DNA of 64,000 nucleotides from Euonymus europaeus (Eukaryota > Streptophyta > Magnoliopsida > Celastrales > Celastraceae), in assembly GCA_963580455.1 (NCBI GenBank), contig OY756972.1:4851001-4915000 (forward strand). Direction: 5' to 3'. Both the position numbers and the translations under genes were made by a program. The first letter of the stretch is position 1; every line of letters starts with the position of its first letter. This document shows, one piece after another, positions 25,022 through 35,389 of the stretch. The notes under the pieces were generated by a model. The model had not been told where the DNA came from, ran no database searches, and was given only the letters and a program-made list of their open reading frames with translations.

Positions 25022-25177
25022 ATATGATGTAGTGGTAGTGACTCTCTCCACCTTAATGTAGATAAGAGGTTCAAATCACGGAGGTTGAAATTTATCCCGT
25101 AAATACAATTGAGCCAACCTCATATGGAACAATTACTCATTGAGTTGGGATCTGTCCCACCCAACACAAGTGTTGGT
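25022..25177 (+). mobile_element. Possible SINE (tRNA-like A and B boxes)
   Basis: A TGATGTAGTGGTAGTG phrase (A-box-like) is followed about 35-40 bases later by GGTTCAAATCA (B-box-like), the spacing of an RNA polymerase III promoter. The 3' end and target duplication are unclear, so this is tentative. Confidence 0.4.
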
Positions 25178-25313
25178 GTTAGTGTCTAATTGGCGACTTC
25201 CTCGAACGAATTGTGTTCCAATTATGCCCTTGGATTGTGTCCAATCCACATCATGTTAGGGCATAATTAGGACACAATCCGAACAAGTCGTAGGTCGTCA
25301 ATGAAACACTAAC
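25178..25313. repeat. Foldback (hairpin) repeat with about 55-bp arms
   Basis: The left arm 25178-25232 (GTTAGTGTCTAATTGGCGAC...ATTATGCCCT) and the reverse complement of the right arm 25256-25313 match with scattered mismatches. Both arms contain the ATTATGCCCTAA and TTGTGT phrases. About 20 bases separate them. It could be a tiny MITE or a young hairpin RNA source. Confidence 0.75.
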
Positions 25314-25959
25314 ATTCCGTTGTCAAGAATATAAGGCTTAAGATGAAGGATTGGAGCAGAACAACAGGAAATGGCAGCTGATAAATCTTGTGGGGCATCA
25401 TCACCACTAGCAAGATGGCTAAAGCCTACATCAGATTAACAGCGTTAGTAATTGCATACATAATTTGTCATTTTGATTAATAAAAAGGGGAGTGAGGAAG
25501 TTGATCAATGCCGCAAACTCTGAGCTAAGAGCATCATCCATAGAGTTGACAATTCCAACTAATCAAGGAGTTTGACAAAGCAAGGGCGTTCATATACTTA
25601 TACATGTTTCTGAGATTCAAATTATTATTTATAATTTTTCTACGAGATGATATAATACAAGGGATATTTTATTTGGACCCTCCCCCTACTCAAACCCCCC
25701 TCTAATACTAGATGACCTTTTGTGTCAAATCAAAACAACTCGTCAGTCTATAACCATTTCACTAGTTTTTTTTTAATTTTTAATTCCAATAATTATTTTC
25801 TTGGGTCTCACTTTTTTACTTTTGTCCTTTATCCTTTCATTTTTTCGTTCTTGTGGCTATACTAAAATAGTCAAATAGTGAAATACAAGTCAACAAATAA
25901 TAATTTAAAGTACAGCCGCGCGGCTCTACTTAAAAAATTAGTACAGTCGTGCGGCTATA

Positions 25960-26030
25960 CTTATTTAACTAGTTTTATGATAACAAAAATGTATCAGGGT
26001 TGTACTTATTTAACTAGTTTTATGATAAAA
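25960..26030. repeat. Direct repeat inside the Mutator-like element
   Basis: The phrase ACTTATTTAACTAGTTTTAT occurs at about 25959 and 26003, with related GCGGCT phrases (CAGCCGCGCGGCT, CAGTCGTGCGGCT) at 25912 and 25943. Confidence 0.85.
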
Positions 26031-26394
26031 AAAATTATCAGAAAATCAATAATGGAGAAGGTAGAAAAAAATGAGTTCTTTCATGTGGTGCTCTTGGTAA
26101 ACATTCTCAAAAGTAAAAAATTTGAAAAAACATGATGAATATAGATGAGAGACAGTCGACAGTTGGACATGAAGAAACAAGAAGTGAATCAAGAAAGCAA
26201 AGCATACCAAAAATTCCTCACCAATCCATTTGACAAAAAATTAAAAAATTAAAATTAAAATTAAAAATAACATAACAATTTAATTATATACTTGATTTCT
26301 AGCAGGTCTCACTTTTTTTTTTAATTACATAACTGTGTCGGAAGAAAACATGAGTCGTACTGACTGCATATATACATTATTAATATTCTCTCCA

Positions 26395-26450
26395 GGAGAA
26401 TATATTCTCCGGCATAGAATATATTATCCGGCATAGAATATATTCTCCGC
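26395..26450. repeat. Tandem AGAATATATTCTCCGGCAT units
   Basis: Three adjoining units of about 19 bp, each partly palindromic (GAATATATTC), near the right end of the Mutator-like element. Confidence 0.85.
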
Positions 26451-26759
26451 CAGTCTCTGACAATACAGTGTAAAAATACTGACTTTTACCGTAAAAGTCA
26501 AATACTTTTGTAAGTTTTTTTTCTAAAATTTTAAAATAATAAAAAATAAATATTATATTTGATTTCTTTTGTCAAATCTGTAAGGAACAAAATCTGATAT
26601 AAGATTGCATCAAAAAAAAAAAAATCTGATATAAGAAAAGCTGTCACTTCATGTCATAGTAGTACTAATAGAATAGGGGGAGGGTTTGGGTAGGGGTATA
26701 GGGGAGGGGGGTCCAATTAACACTACCCTATAATACAAACAAGGAAGACAATCATTGAC

Positions 26760-27312
26760 CACACCTTTCAAATCAAATCTTGCACCATCCACGTCAATCC
26801 TGTTCTTCTCATGAGGCTTCCCCTTGACTTCAATTTCAACAAACTGAGCATTTTTAACAGCATTCTTTGGTTGTCACATCCCTGTCCCATGGCAATTCCT
26901 GCGCGATTTTCACAAGAGCTCCTTATACCGCTTCCTACACATAGCAACTGCAGCATGAACCTCCGTAGCCAAGGCCTCAATCTTTACACCCTCAATCTCA
27001 TTCAACACTGCCAGAAATACAAGCACTGGCGCCGCTACCAACGGAAGTGGCCTCCGCCCTGTGGTCAAGAACCACTTGATTGCACATTGTATCAAAAATA
27101 TCCCCTGCTTCAGCATCATATCCAATTTATCCCTCGCAATATCATTGAAGCTGGTTAAGTTTCTAAATGCTCTTTTGAAAGAATTCAACAATATCCAAAT
27201 TCAAAAAGTTCACAGACGCGCAATCATTTTACCGAGTTCATGAACATCACATCCAATCACGGACAGCGCTATCTCAGCAATCGACATTGAACTGTTATCT
27301 TTTCTCATAGTT
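26760..27312 (-). pseudogene. TFIIB-related (PTF2-like) pseudogene fragment, intronless and frameshifted
   Basis: The minus strand encodes pieces of a plant TFIIB-related factor in at least three frames. The order is IAEIALSVIGCDVHELGKMI (about 27290-27225), then LTSFNDIARDKLDMMLKQGI and FLIQCAIKWFLTTGRRPLPL (about 27160-27040). EALATEVHAAVAMCRKRYKE and ELPWDRDVTT follow, and a VKNAQFVEIEVKG frame ends near 26770. This order matches the cyclin-like core of PTF2-type proteins as I remember them. The zinc-ribbon N-terminus and the rest of the protein are missing. It has no introns, so it may be a retrocopy or a transposon-carried fragment. It lies 21 bp beyond the right target duplication of the Mutator-like element and about 110 bp from a Tourist-like MITE. 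The family call is moderately sure. Confidence 0.55.
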
Positions 27313-27424
27313 ACCTTCGTGGTTGACGAAGGAAGGCATTGTTAGGGTTTGATTTAGGGAAGAAAGTGGAGAGACGGATCACTGAGTTGGCGAAGGAGCT
27401 TCTTCGTTGGTAGCGGAGACTGAG

Positions 27425-27882
27425 GCTTTGCTTGGATTGGGGGAGAAGAGAGTTAAGTGAGGGAGAGTTGAGTGAGGGGAAACAAATAAGTTATTTGGAT
27501 TGAGGGTAGGGTTTTAGGAGGGGGGTGATAGAGGGTTAAGTGGGGGGAAAATTTAATATTTTTTGTTAATTTTTTTCCCCTCCCAAATTGGGGTGTTAAG
27601 GAGGGGGAGAGATACATAAATTTTAAAAAACCTAAAATATCCTCAAGAAAATCCTAAATTATTTCATTCACTCTTCCTTTTCCTTCTACCTATCTCATTT
27701 TTATTACTCTCCCTCACTCAAAACCTCTAATCCAAGTAAAGAAATAATGAATATACTCCACTTAACTCCCCCTCAATCCAACTAAAATTATGTATATAAT
27801 TTTCTCTCCCCCTCACTTAACTTTCCTTCGCTTAACTCTACTTAATTCTCCTTATTTTTTTCGCCCCCAATCCAAGCAAAGC
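27425..27882. mobile_element. Tourist-like (PIF/Harbinger) MITE with a 3-bp target duplication
   Basis: The ends are perfect inverted repeats of about 20 bp (GGCTTTGCTTGGATTGGGGG at the left; its complement at 27864-27882). TGA occurs on both outer sides (27422-27424 and 27883-27885). The interior repeats TTAAGTGAGGG and GTTAAGTGGGG phrases and mirrors them near the right end. A terminus of the GG..TTGTTTGG type and a 3-bp duplication are typical of Tourist elements. The usual duplication is TWA, so TGA is unusual. Confidence 0.78.
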
Positions 27883-27885
27883 CTG

Positions 27886-28282
27886 AGCGACGACGATGGA
27901 AGACTGAACAAAAAAGAGAAAGGCCCAACCATACGACCCATAAAGAATCGAGAGATCCACTTGGAATCCATTAAAAGGAAAAAGAGCGGGCTCCGGCCCA
28001 TGGGTGTTAGTATTAATTATTAAATATAACATAGGGCCCAGGTCAAAAGAATTAGGTTAGGAATGGCGGCCCAATGAGCCTTCTTATTAGTAGACTTCAC
28101 TAATTGATGTTATGTTGTGACCGTTAACTAAACTCCATCTATGGACAATGATCTATCTTCCAGTCTTCCACAATCTTCATTCTTCAGCCGCAGCCGAAAA
28201 AACAAAACCCTCTGGAAATACAGAGGCGCAAAACACATATGAGAACTCAGACCAGAGAATCAATCACGGGAATAGCATAAAT
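27886..28282. promoter_or_regulatory. DCL gene upstream region
   Basis: Interval between the MITE and the DCL start codon. It should hold the promoter and 5' leader of the DCL gene. An upstream in-frame extension to 28148 exists, but I prefer the start at 28283. No specific element could be assigned. Confidence 0.4.
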
Positions 28283-31200
28283 ATGTTTTCTACGTCCAAT
28301 TCAACACCACCAGCATGCCTGTGCACTTATTCAAATCCGGTCTCACCGACCGCCTCTCCTTTGATTTTGTCTTTTCCATTCCATCGAAGGACGTGGCTTC
28401 GTTCACGTCCATATGCTTTGAGTACAGGATCGGACGGCTCGGATGTGCTGAGGAAACCGGTATCCCGGTCGCCGGTGAAGGAGACTGAGATTTCGAAAAA
28501 AGAAGAGAACGGTTTGGCAAATAAGGGCGAGGAAATACAAGAAGAGGACGAGTGGGTTGACTGGGAGGAAAAGATTTTGGAGGATACTGTCCCTCTTGTT
28601 GGTTTTGTGAGGATGATTCTACATTCTGGCAAGTGAGTATCTTATTTATATGTTTATGGCATTTAGGTCTATATGGTTAAACTTTCAATATTTGGACTGT
28701 TGGGTGTTTGAGAAAAAGCTCAAAAGGCAAGCCAGGGAAAAAGTTTATAATGGAGATCAAAAGGGAATGAAATATTGGTAAGTTTAAAACTTTAGGTTGA
28801 CTAAAAGTAGTTAGATAAAAGTTGGGCCCTACTTGGGAGGGGTTCGCACCCCTGCTTGGTTAGGGTGTTCACGAGCCAAGCCGAACTTCTGAATGTTCAA
28901 ACTCGGCTTGGCAGGAAAGGCTCAGGCTCGAGCTCGAATCGAGCTTTATTTAAGTGTTCGAGCTCGAATCGAGCTTTATTTAAGTGTTCGAGCTCGGTTC
29001 ATTTTAGTATTCGTGAGCTCGAGCTCGATTAATTTGACAAGCTCACGAGCTCAAGCTCAGTTCAGCTCGTTAAAAAATTTAGATATGTATTTATAATTTT
29101 ATAATTTATGGATTATATATTTATATGTAATATATATTTATATTAGAATATATATTTATAATTTTATATATAATTATATTATTAATAATATTATAATCCT
29201 TAACGAGCCGACTTGCGAGCTCACGAGCCGAATAGTACAAATTTCGAATTTGAGCTCGTTTGATAAACGAGCCCATACATGTGTTCGAGTTCACTATAAT
29301 GAATTCGAGCCCAGCCTTATCGAGCTCGAGCCCAAATAGCTCGATAATGGCTCGGCTAGTAAAGTGCTTGGTGCCAAGACCTCATTTTGAGCTGTTGGGG
29401 GTGTTTACTCACAAAGACACCTCTCAATACCAAGTAAGGATTCACTTTTATAAATTCCTCCCAATCCTCATGTCAAGCATAGGCTTAGGAACTGATAATG
29501 TACTGTTAGTGTTATGCCAATCTGATAATGAAGCCGGAGGGAACATATAAATTTTAACGGATGATTGTGCTTCGAGTGGTTCTTGTTCCTCTAAAGAAAC
29601 ATACGCCATCATAACTAGCAATAATTTCATTCTTTGTCCAACTATCCCAGCATATTTTATCAAGCTGGGAATCGAAGGTAATACTCTTTCATGTAGTTCT
29701 CGTTCCTCTGTGCTAGATCAAAATTCAAAACTTCCAAGAATTCTGGTCTTTCATTCTGCACTAGAACAAACACCAACCAGTACACTACCCCCAAATATTT
29801 TTGGATATTTATCAATGTAGTATGCTACTAGTGGGTCGACTTTTGTGATAATGGATTAGCTTTTTATAATAAAGGAGTTTCTCTATTGGAGGGCTCTATG
29901 GTACATAGTGTAACCTTTAGTCTGCTTTCAGTACATGGTCATTTTTGGCTCAAACACCAGCAAGCTGCTTTAGTTCCTCCAGTTGAAGTTTACATATTGT
30001 TTCTTGTACACTATTTATTAAAGAAAGAATGCACATTTCAAGTCCAGCTTTTAAAAGTCTACCAGTTAACTTTTTTATTATCGTATGAAGCTGAATAGTT
30101 TTATATATTTTTTTCTCCATCTTTTAGAATCTTAAGAAATTATTTGCTTTGCATTCAGGGAGTAGGAATCATAGCATGTGGGAAAATTGCATATTTGTAA
30201 TGTGCACCTTTAATGTGTTTTATTTTTGTGGCACCAATTATTGATGTGTCCATGCAGCCATTAGGACAAATAAAGCTCTGGGAAACCAAGGCAATTGCCT
30301 CAGGTCTCCTTTTTTGTGTGTGTGACTGCCATTAAGGAAAGATGCTTATTACGTGTAGAGAAATGTAAAGTAAATTAGAAATCCCAGTTATACCTAATTT
30401 TGATCAATTATATATCTTTTTGGATGCAATGTTACAAACATAATGTCTTGAATTAGTGGGTGCATTTAATTGATGGGACTTGGATCAAATCTTATTTCTC
30501 CCCTGGACATGGAAATATTGCCCTCTCTAATATAATATCCCTCTCCTCTTCCTCGTATGAATCATCTTCTTTCTTGCATCCACATGCACACACGTACTCT
30601 GTTCCTCTTTCTCTTAGCTTCCTATTATTCTCAACATCTCTCTATAAATTCCAAAATTTTCTCTTTCAACACTCCATTGCCGCTTCCGGTTCAAAAGCTG
30701 TTAAAAATAAGGACATCCCTAAAAATAATCTTTAACAATATCCAAAGCTTGCTCTATTCATCAATTTAGATCAAAATTAACTTTATTCACGCCTGCTTAT
30801 CATGTGCCATGAGATGGTCCTGCTAGAAAAAGTTTGTAATGCTAAAAGTTTCCATGCCCTTTCAATCAAGACTTGTCACTACAGGAACATTGAACTTATC
30901 ATAGCTGAGGATGCTGACATGTTTACATCGATTTTTTCTTGCATCCACATGCACACACGTACTCTGTTCCTCTTTCTCTTAGCTTCCTATTATTCTCAGA
31001 ATCTCTCTATAAATTTCAAAATCTTCTCTTTCAACACTCCATTGCTGTTTCCGGTTCAAAAGCTGTTAAAAATAGGGTCATCCCTAAAAATGATCTTTAA
31101 CAATATCCAAAGCTTGTTCTATTCGTCAATTTAGATCAAAATTAACTATATTCACGCCTGCTTATCATGTGCCTTGAGATGGTCCTGCTAGAGAAAGTTT

Positions 31201-31959
31201 GTAATGCTAAAAGTTTCCATGCCTTCCAATCATCAAGACTTGTCACTACAGGAACATTGAACTTGTCATAGCTGAGGATGCTGAGATGTTTACATCGATT
31301 TTATTTTTATTCTCAAGAACAATTATGTGCTTGTTATTGCAGATATCGAAGTGGAGATAGGCTGAGTCCTGAGCATGAGAAAACCATTATGGATAGGCTG
31401 CTTTTCAATCATCCTGAGTATGAAAAGAAGATTGGGTGTGGAATTGATTATATTACAGTATGTCTCTCATTTTCTACATGTCCTTGCAAAAGAGTGGGGT
31501 GGTGGCTACTCATATATGCTGAAATCTCGTCAATTTACTTTGGTGACTCATCATTTCTAATTATGGTTGAAAAATGAAGAAGTGATGAAACTTTAATTAA
31601 TGGGGCAGCCATGTCAGCTAGGTCTGAATTGGCTGTCCTCATTATTTTTCCGGTTGATATTTTTTACACAACCAATCATATCTTTTAACTTTGTTAACAT
31701 TTCAATTTGGGCTAGTAAATTTCTGATTACTACATTTGTTTGATGACTCGTAATATATTTGCTTCTTGTTTTTGGTTGACAGGTTGGGTATCATCCAAAT
31801 TTTGAAAGCTCGAAATGTCTGTTCATTGTTCGAAAAGATGGAGAATTGGTTGACTTCTCATATTGGAAATGTATAAAGGGTCTAATTAGGAAAAACTATC
31901 CACTGTATGCAGACAGCTTCATTCTAAGACATTTTGCAAGGCGTAGGAATGATAGATGA
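28283..31959 (+). CDS. DCL: DCL-like chloroplast protein (DUF3223)
   Basis: Homologue of tomato Defective Chloroplasts and Leaves, a small plastid protein needed for plastid development and ribosomal RNA maturation. Exons: 28283-28632, 31343-31457 and 31783-31959 (stop TGA). All have GT-AG junctions and correct phase, giving 213 residues, close to the known size. The start at 28283 gives a serine/proline-rich N-terminus of about 50 residues (MFSTSNSTPPACLC...) that fits a transit peptide. An acidic linker (EEDEWVDWEEKILED) leads into the conserved domain: VPLVGFVRMILHSGK, GDRLSPEHEKTIMDRLL, KKIGCGIDYIT, FIVRKDGELVDFSYWKCIKG and YADSFILRHFARRR. The 2.7-kb first intron carries two different duplicated blocks and a GAGCTCG-rich repeat. 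The ORF is intact. Confidence 0.93.
28875..29350. repeat. GAGCTCG-rich repeat in DCL intron 1
   Basis: The words GAGCTCG and CGAGCTC recur more than a dozen times on both sides of an AT-rich centre (29090-29200). A perfect 30-bp tandem copy lies at 28931-28960 and 28961-28990. The palindromic words let the two halves pair with each other. It resembles a known style of plant foldback repeat, but I cannot name the family. Confidence 0.7.
30571..31302. repeat. 366-bp tandem duplication in DCL intron 1
   Basis: Copy 1 (30571-30936) and copy 2 (30937-31302) have the same length and differ at only a limited number of bases plus small indels. Both begin TTCTTGCATCCACATGCACA and end in GTTTACATCGATTTT. 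Copy 2 ends 40 bases before the exon 2 boundary at 31343. Confidence 0.93.
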
Positions 31960-34108
31960 AGGTGATACTTCCAACTAGTACTTATCTTGTCCCTTTCTAT
32001 GATATCTTTTTTTTTTCGTTTTCCAAAAATTTGTTGGTATTTGCTAAGAACAATTGCAAAGTTTGAAATCAATTGGAAATCTTGGCGGAAAGCCGGAGCA
32101 AGGTTCTACAACTGCAGGTCTAAAGCAGTTGCTGCAGAATGACTGATGAAACTTCTGTTTGTTAATTTTTCATTCGCACTGATGTTCTCATGTCTTAATT
32201 TTTTTTCTTTTCTTGGTATAGATTCCCTTTCTCGACAACCAAACAGGACTTTCACTGAGAGTCCCAATTACGTTTCTCTCTCTCTGTTGGGTAATCTCTC
32301 TTTTTTCTTATTATTAGTTTCGTTATAATTCCGTTAATTCATGCTCAATGTAAGTCTCTCGTAATATTGGTATGAGCCCGAATCATGCATAAATCAATGT
32401 AAGTCTTCTCTACATTTTTTTTTCGAGGCTCCTCTTCATTGATGAATAAGCTTGTAGCCCTACGAGAACTATATATCTATAAGTTTCCACACTTTTGAAG
32501 AGGTTTGCATTTCATATGTAAAATTACTAAAATGTGATGAGGTCAGTTCTGGAAAATGGTTAACAGCAGGACCCCTCTTTAAAGGGGTAGTAAAAAATGT
32601 GTTTTTTAAAAATTGCCAATATATTTTGATTGAGATTACGAGTCCAATGATAATTTTTTGTTTGAAATAAAAATCAAATCACGGCAAGAAAAATACGAAA
32701 ATTTTAGACCGTTTTATATAAACTACCAGCGGTCTTTTTTTATTTTTTTCGTTCTATTTTTTTGTTTGACAAAAAAAATTGTAATTTGATGTAATTTTTT
32801 TAAAATAAATTGTCTAAAGATCTCTTACGGCAGCTCTTGATTTTGTCTTTCATTTGCGGACGAGCATTTAATTTGTGTGGGACCCAGCACACGAGACTAA
32901 TGTTATTACTCAAAACTTTGATGTATTGTCGGAAAGAAAGCTAAGGTCTTTCTTTCATGAGAGCCACAAGTAACCAGATAATTAAGTAAAGCAGGCTGTG
33001 AAAAAGGATTATCCAACAATTAGAAAAACTTTGTAATCAACAAAATAGCAAAATATAGTCGATTTTTGAGAGATGGGAGTGAAAGGAAGAAAGTTGTAAT
33101 ACAAAGGAAAGAGAGAGAGAGCAAGAAAAGTCAAAGATGGTGGTAGGCAGCCTATAAAAAGGATTAGAACACATGACTAATTGCAGGCTTATCTAGTTGG
33201 TAGAAATCGCTGATCCAAAAAATGTGCGGTCATAAAGGAATGCATCTAACACCAACATTGATATCTTATTCAATTTAATTATACGAATTTTAATCTGGAT
33301 CAAATTATTATTCTATATATTTTTTAGATTTAAATAAATTTAAAAATTAAAAAAAAATTAAATTAAAATATATAAATATCTCATAAATATCTTATATTTA
33401 TATTGTGGGATGAAGTTTTTTATTTTTTGATTCCTTCTTTCAAGTCACAAATGGTGGGAATTTGTAGAGAGTGTCGGAAGAAATTGTCAAAAGTGCTTTG
33501 CGTATAAAATCTTATCCGTTCCCAAATTAGTCAACGTCCCATATTGTCTCGTTTTTCAAATATCATTGTCATTGATTTTAGATAGATGGATGGATAAGAT
33601 TGTTTTTTCAGTATCTGAAAGTCGGTGCATTTGTTTTCAATCTTTTTGCTACTTTTCTAATTGTAGGGCTAGATCGGGTGCCCTTGATTGTTAGGGCAAT
33701 CATTATTTTTTGTATTTTCAAAAAGAAAATTGCATAGTATTGAGGATAATTAATTCAACGATATATATTTTTTGTTAAAAATAAAAATTAGATTTATCCT
33801 GATCGAAATATCAAATATTTTGAGTTTATAATTTTCATGTTCTTTTCATGTTAATTGTGATATTTGTTTCAAATAAACAAGATATATAGTTGAATTTATT
33901 AAACAAAATATTAATTTTTTTGTAAAAAAATTGGTATCTCTAAATTAAATTACAGGAGGCGCTAGCGACTCGATTATATTTTTTTTATATTTTAAATTCC
34001 ATTTTATATTCATGAAGGATAATGATTGAGACGTAATTTTACTTTTTTTTTTATCAATTTCTGATTCATAATTAATGTTGAGTGTTGAATGTTAAAGTAA
34101 ATCTCATA
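31960..34108. other. Intergenic, between DCL and ABF
   Basis: No gene recognised. Two AT-rich segments (about 32600-32830 and 33700-33960) share phrases such as GATAATTTTTTGTTTGAAAT with each other and with the MITE at 8565-8913, which suggests old members of related families. Confidence 0.5.
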
Positions 34109-34368
34109 CTCCCTCAGTCTCATTTTAATTGTCACATTTATTTTTTCACACAGTTTAATAAAATATTTAATTCTCTTTCAATTTGACATTTATGCCCTTA
34201 TTTATAATGTGCATGATTATTGAGTTAATTGTTGAATTTTTCAAATTAAGAATATAAATAAAGGTAAAATGAGAAAAATGAAAAAAATAATTTTCATTAA
34301 TAGAAATGAATAAGCATTTTGGGACCTCTCAAAAAAAATAAAAAAAAATTAAAATAGGAGTGAGGGAG
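34109..34368. mobile_element. Stowaway MITE (Tc1/mariner type)
   Basis: The left end CTCCCTCAGTCTCATTTTAA and the reverse complement of the right end CTCCCTCACTCCTATTTTAA are near-identical. TA lies on each side (34107-34108 and 34369-34370). The 260-bp AT-rich interior and the CTCCCTC start are diagnostic of Stowaway. It lies about 1 kb upstream of the ABF coding start. Confidence 0.92.
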
Positions 34369-34370
34369 TA

Positions 34371-35389
34371 TATATTTTGATAATCATTGACTAAAAGCAT
34401 AAAACTTATACGACACATAATTTTGAAAATAAAAAAAGGATGATAGATTGGTCGGTTGGGAATTTGGTATATGCACATGCACCTGAAGATCCTGAACCCG
34501 AGTGCGCAATACACGTCTGCGTACTTTTTAAGATCTCTGAGCGCCGCGTTGCACCAATCACAGATCGGTACGATCTGATCTGATCGTTACTTTCAAGAGA
34601 CGTGTGTGGTTGAGATTTATCCATGTTGCGATATGTCATAGGCCTTGGGTCACATCAGACTTCCTACTACCTCTTCTCCATTGGTCCACGTCTATTAAAG
34701 CTAGCTGTCCCACTAAATAGCGCCCGCATATTTAAATAATAATATTTAATTTGATATTGAAATCCACTTTCTGCTGCTCTGCATGTCTTAAAAGCGAGAG
34801 TATTGGTTGGGACGATCGACACTTGGCGCACACTCGGAGCCCCAATACCCGAAGAAGAAGGAACCAGAAGAAGACAAAATATCCACCAAACACAGACTCC
34901 AGGTTCGTCTTCTTAGTTCTATCACTACAAGTTGTTCTTTCTTCTTGATCTTATTTCGTCGAAAAGGAGAAGAAAATTTGTTAGGTTTAACTGTTTGAAT
35001 CGTCTGTAAGCGATGTATTTTGGATGATTTTTTTTTGAATTTTGGTTCGTTCTCAGTGTTTTTGTTCTTTCTGTTGCCTTACTTAGGTTTTATGTTGTGT
35101 GAATTTTGGCTCTGGTATTGAAGAATCGGATTAGGGTTTGTATTCAACTATTCATGTTTTTGCTGATTACTGAGAACTTCTGCTAAAAGAAAACGGAGAG
35201 AAGGTGTTTAATATTTTTCTAATTTAATCTTAATTTTTAAATTATTTTTCAGGATTTAATAGCATTGTTTTTCTTATTGAAGTTGCAGATTTCAGTTCTG
35301 TCAGATTTAGCTTCAGTGGAGAAGGGGATTCTTGTTATTAGTCAGCTCTGGCACTGATTTATACAAATTTCACTTCACTTGGGACGAAA
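34371..35389 (+). promoter_or_regulatory. ABF promoter and 5' leader, probably with a leader intron
   Basis: Non-coding interval before the bZIP start. An ACGTGTG core, a relaxed form of the abscisic acid response element, lies at 34600-34606. A 5' leader intron is likely from about 34903 (CCAG|GTTCGTC) to about 35288 (TTGCAG|ATTTCAG), as is usual in this gene family. Both are inferences. Confidence 0.4.

Larger units (their letters stand above)
25661..26728. mobile_element. Non-autonomous Mutator-like element with a 10-bp target-site duplication
   Basis: The 10-bp sequence TATAATACAA is present at 25651-25660 and 26729-26738. Directly inside, the left end reads GGGATATTTTATTTGGACCC and the reverse complement of the right end reads GGGTAGTGTTAATTGGACCC. 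This is followed by matching C-rich runs (CCCCCTACTCAAACCC against CCCCTACCCAAACCC). The 1068-bp interior has internal direct repeats but no transposase. The length of the duplication and the long, G-starting ends suggest a Mutator-like element. An 85-codon open frame (25878-26135) has no recognisable feature. Confidence 0.82.

Noticed and set aside
25878..26135. 85-codon open frame in the Mutator-like element as a transposase
   Set aside because: It contains internal direct repeats and no transposase motif.
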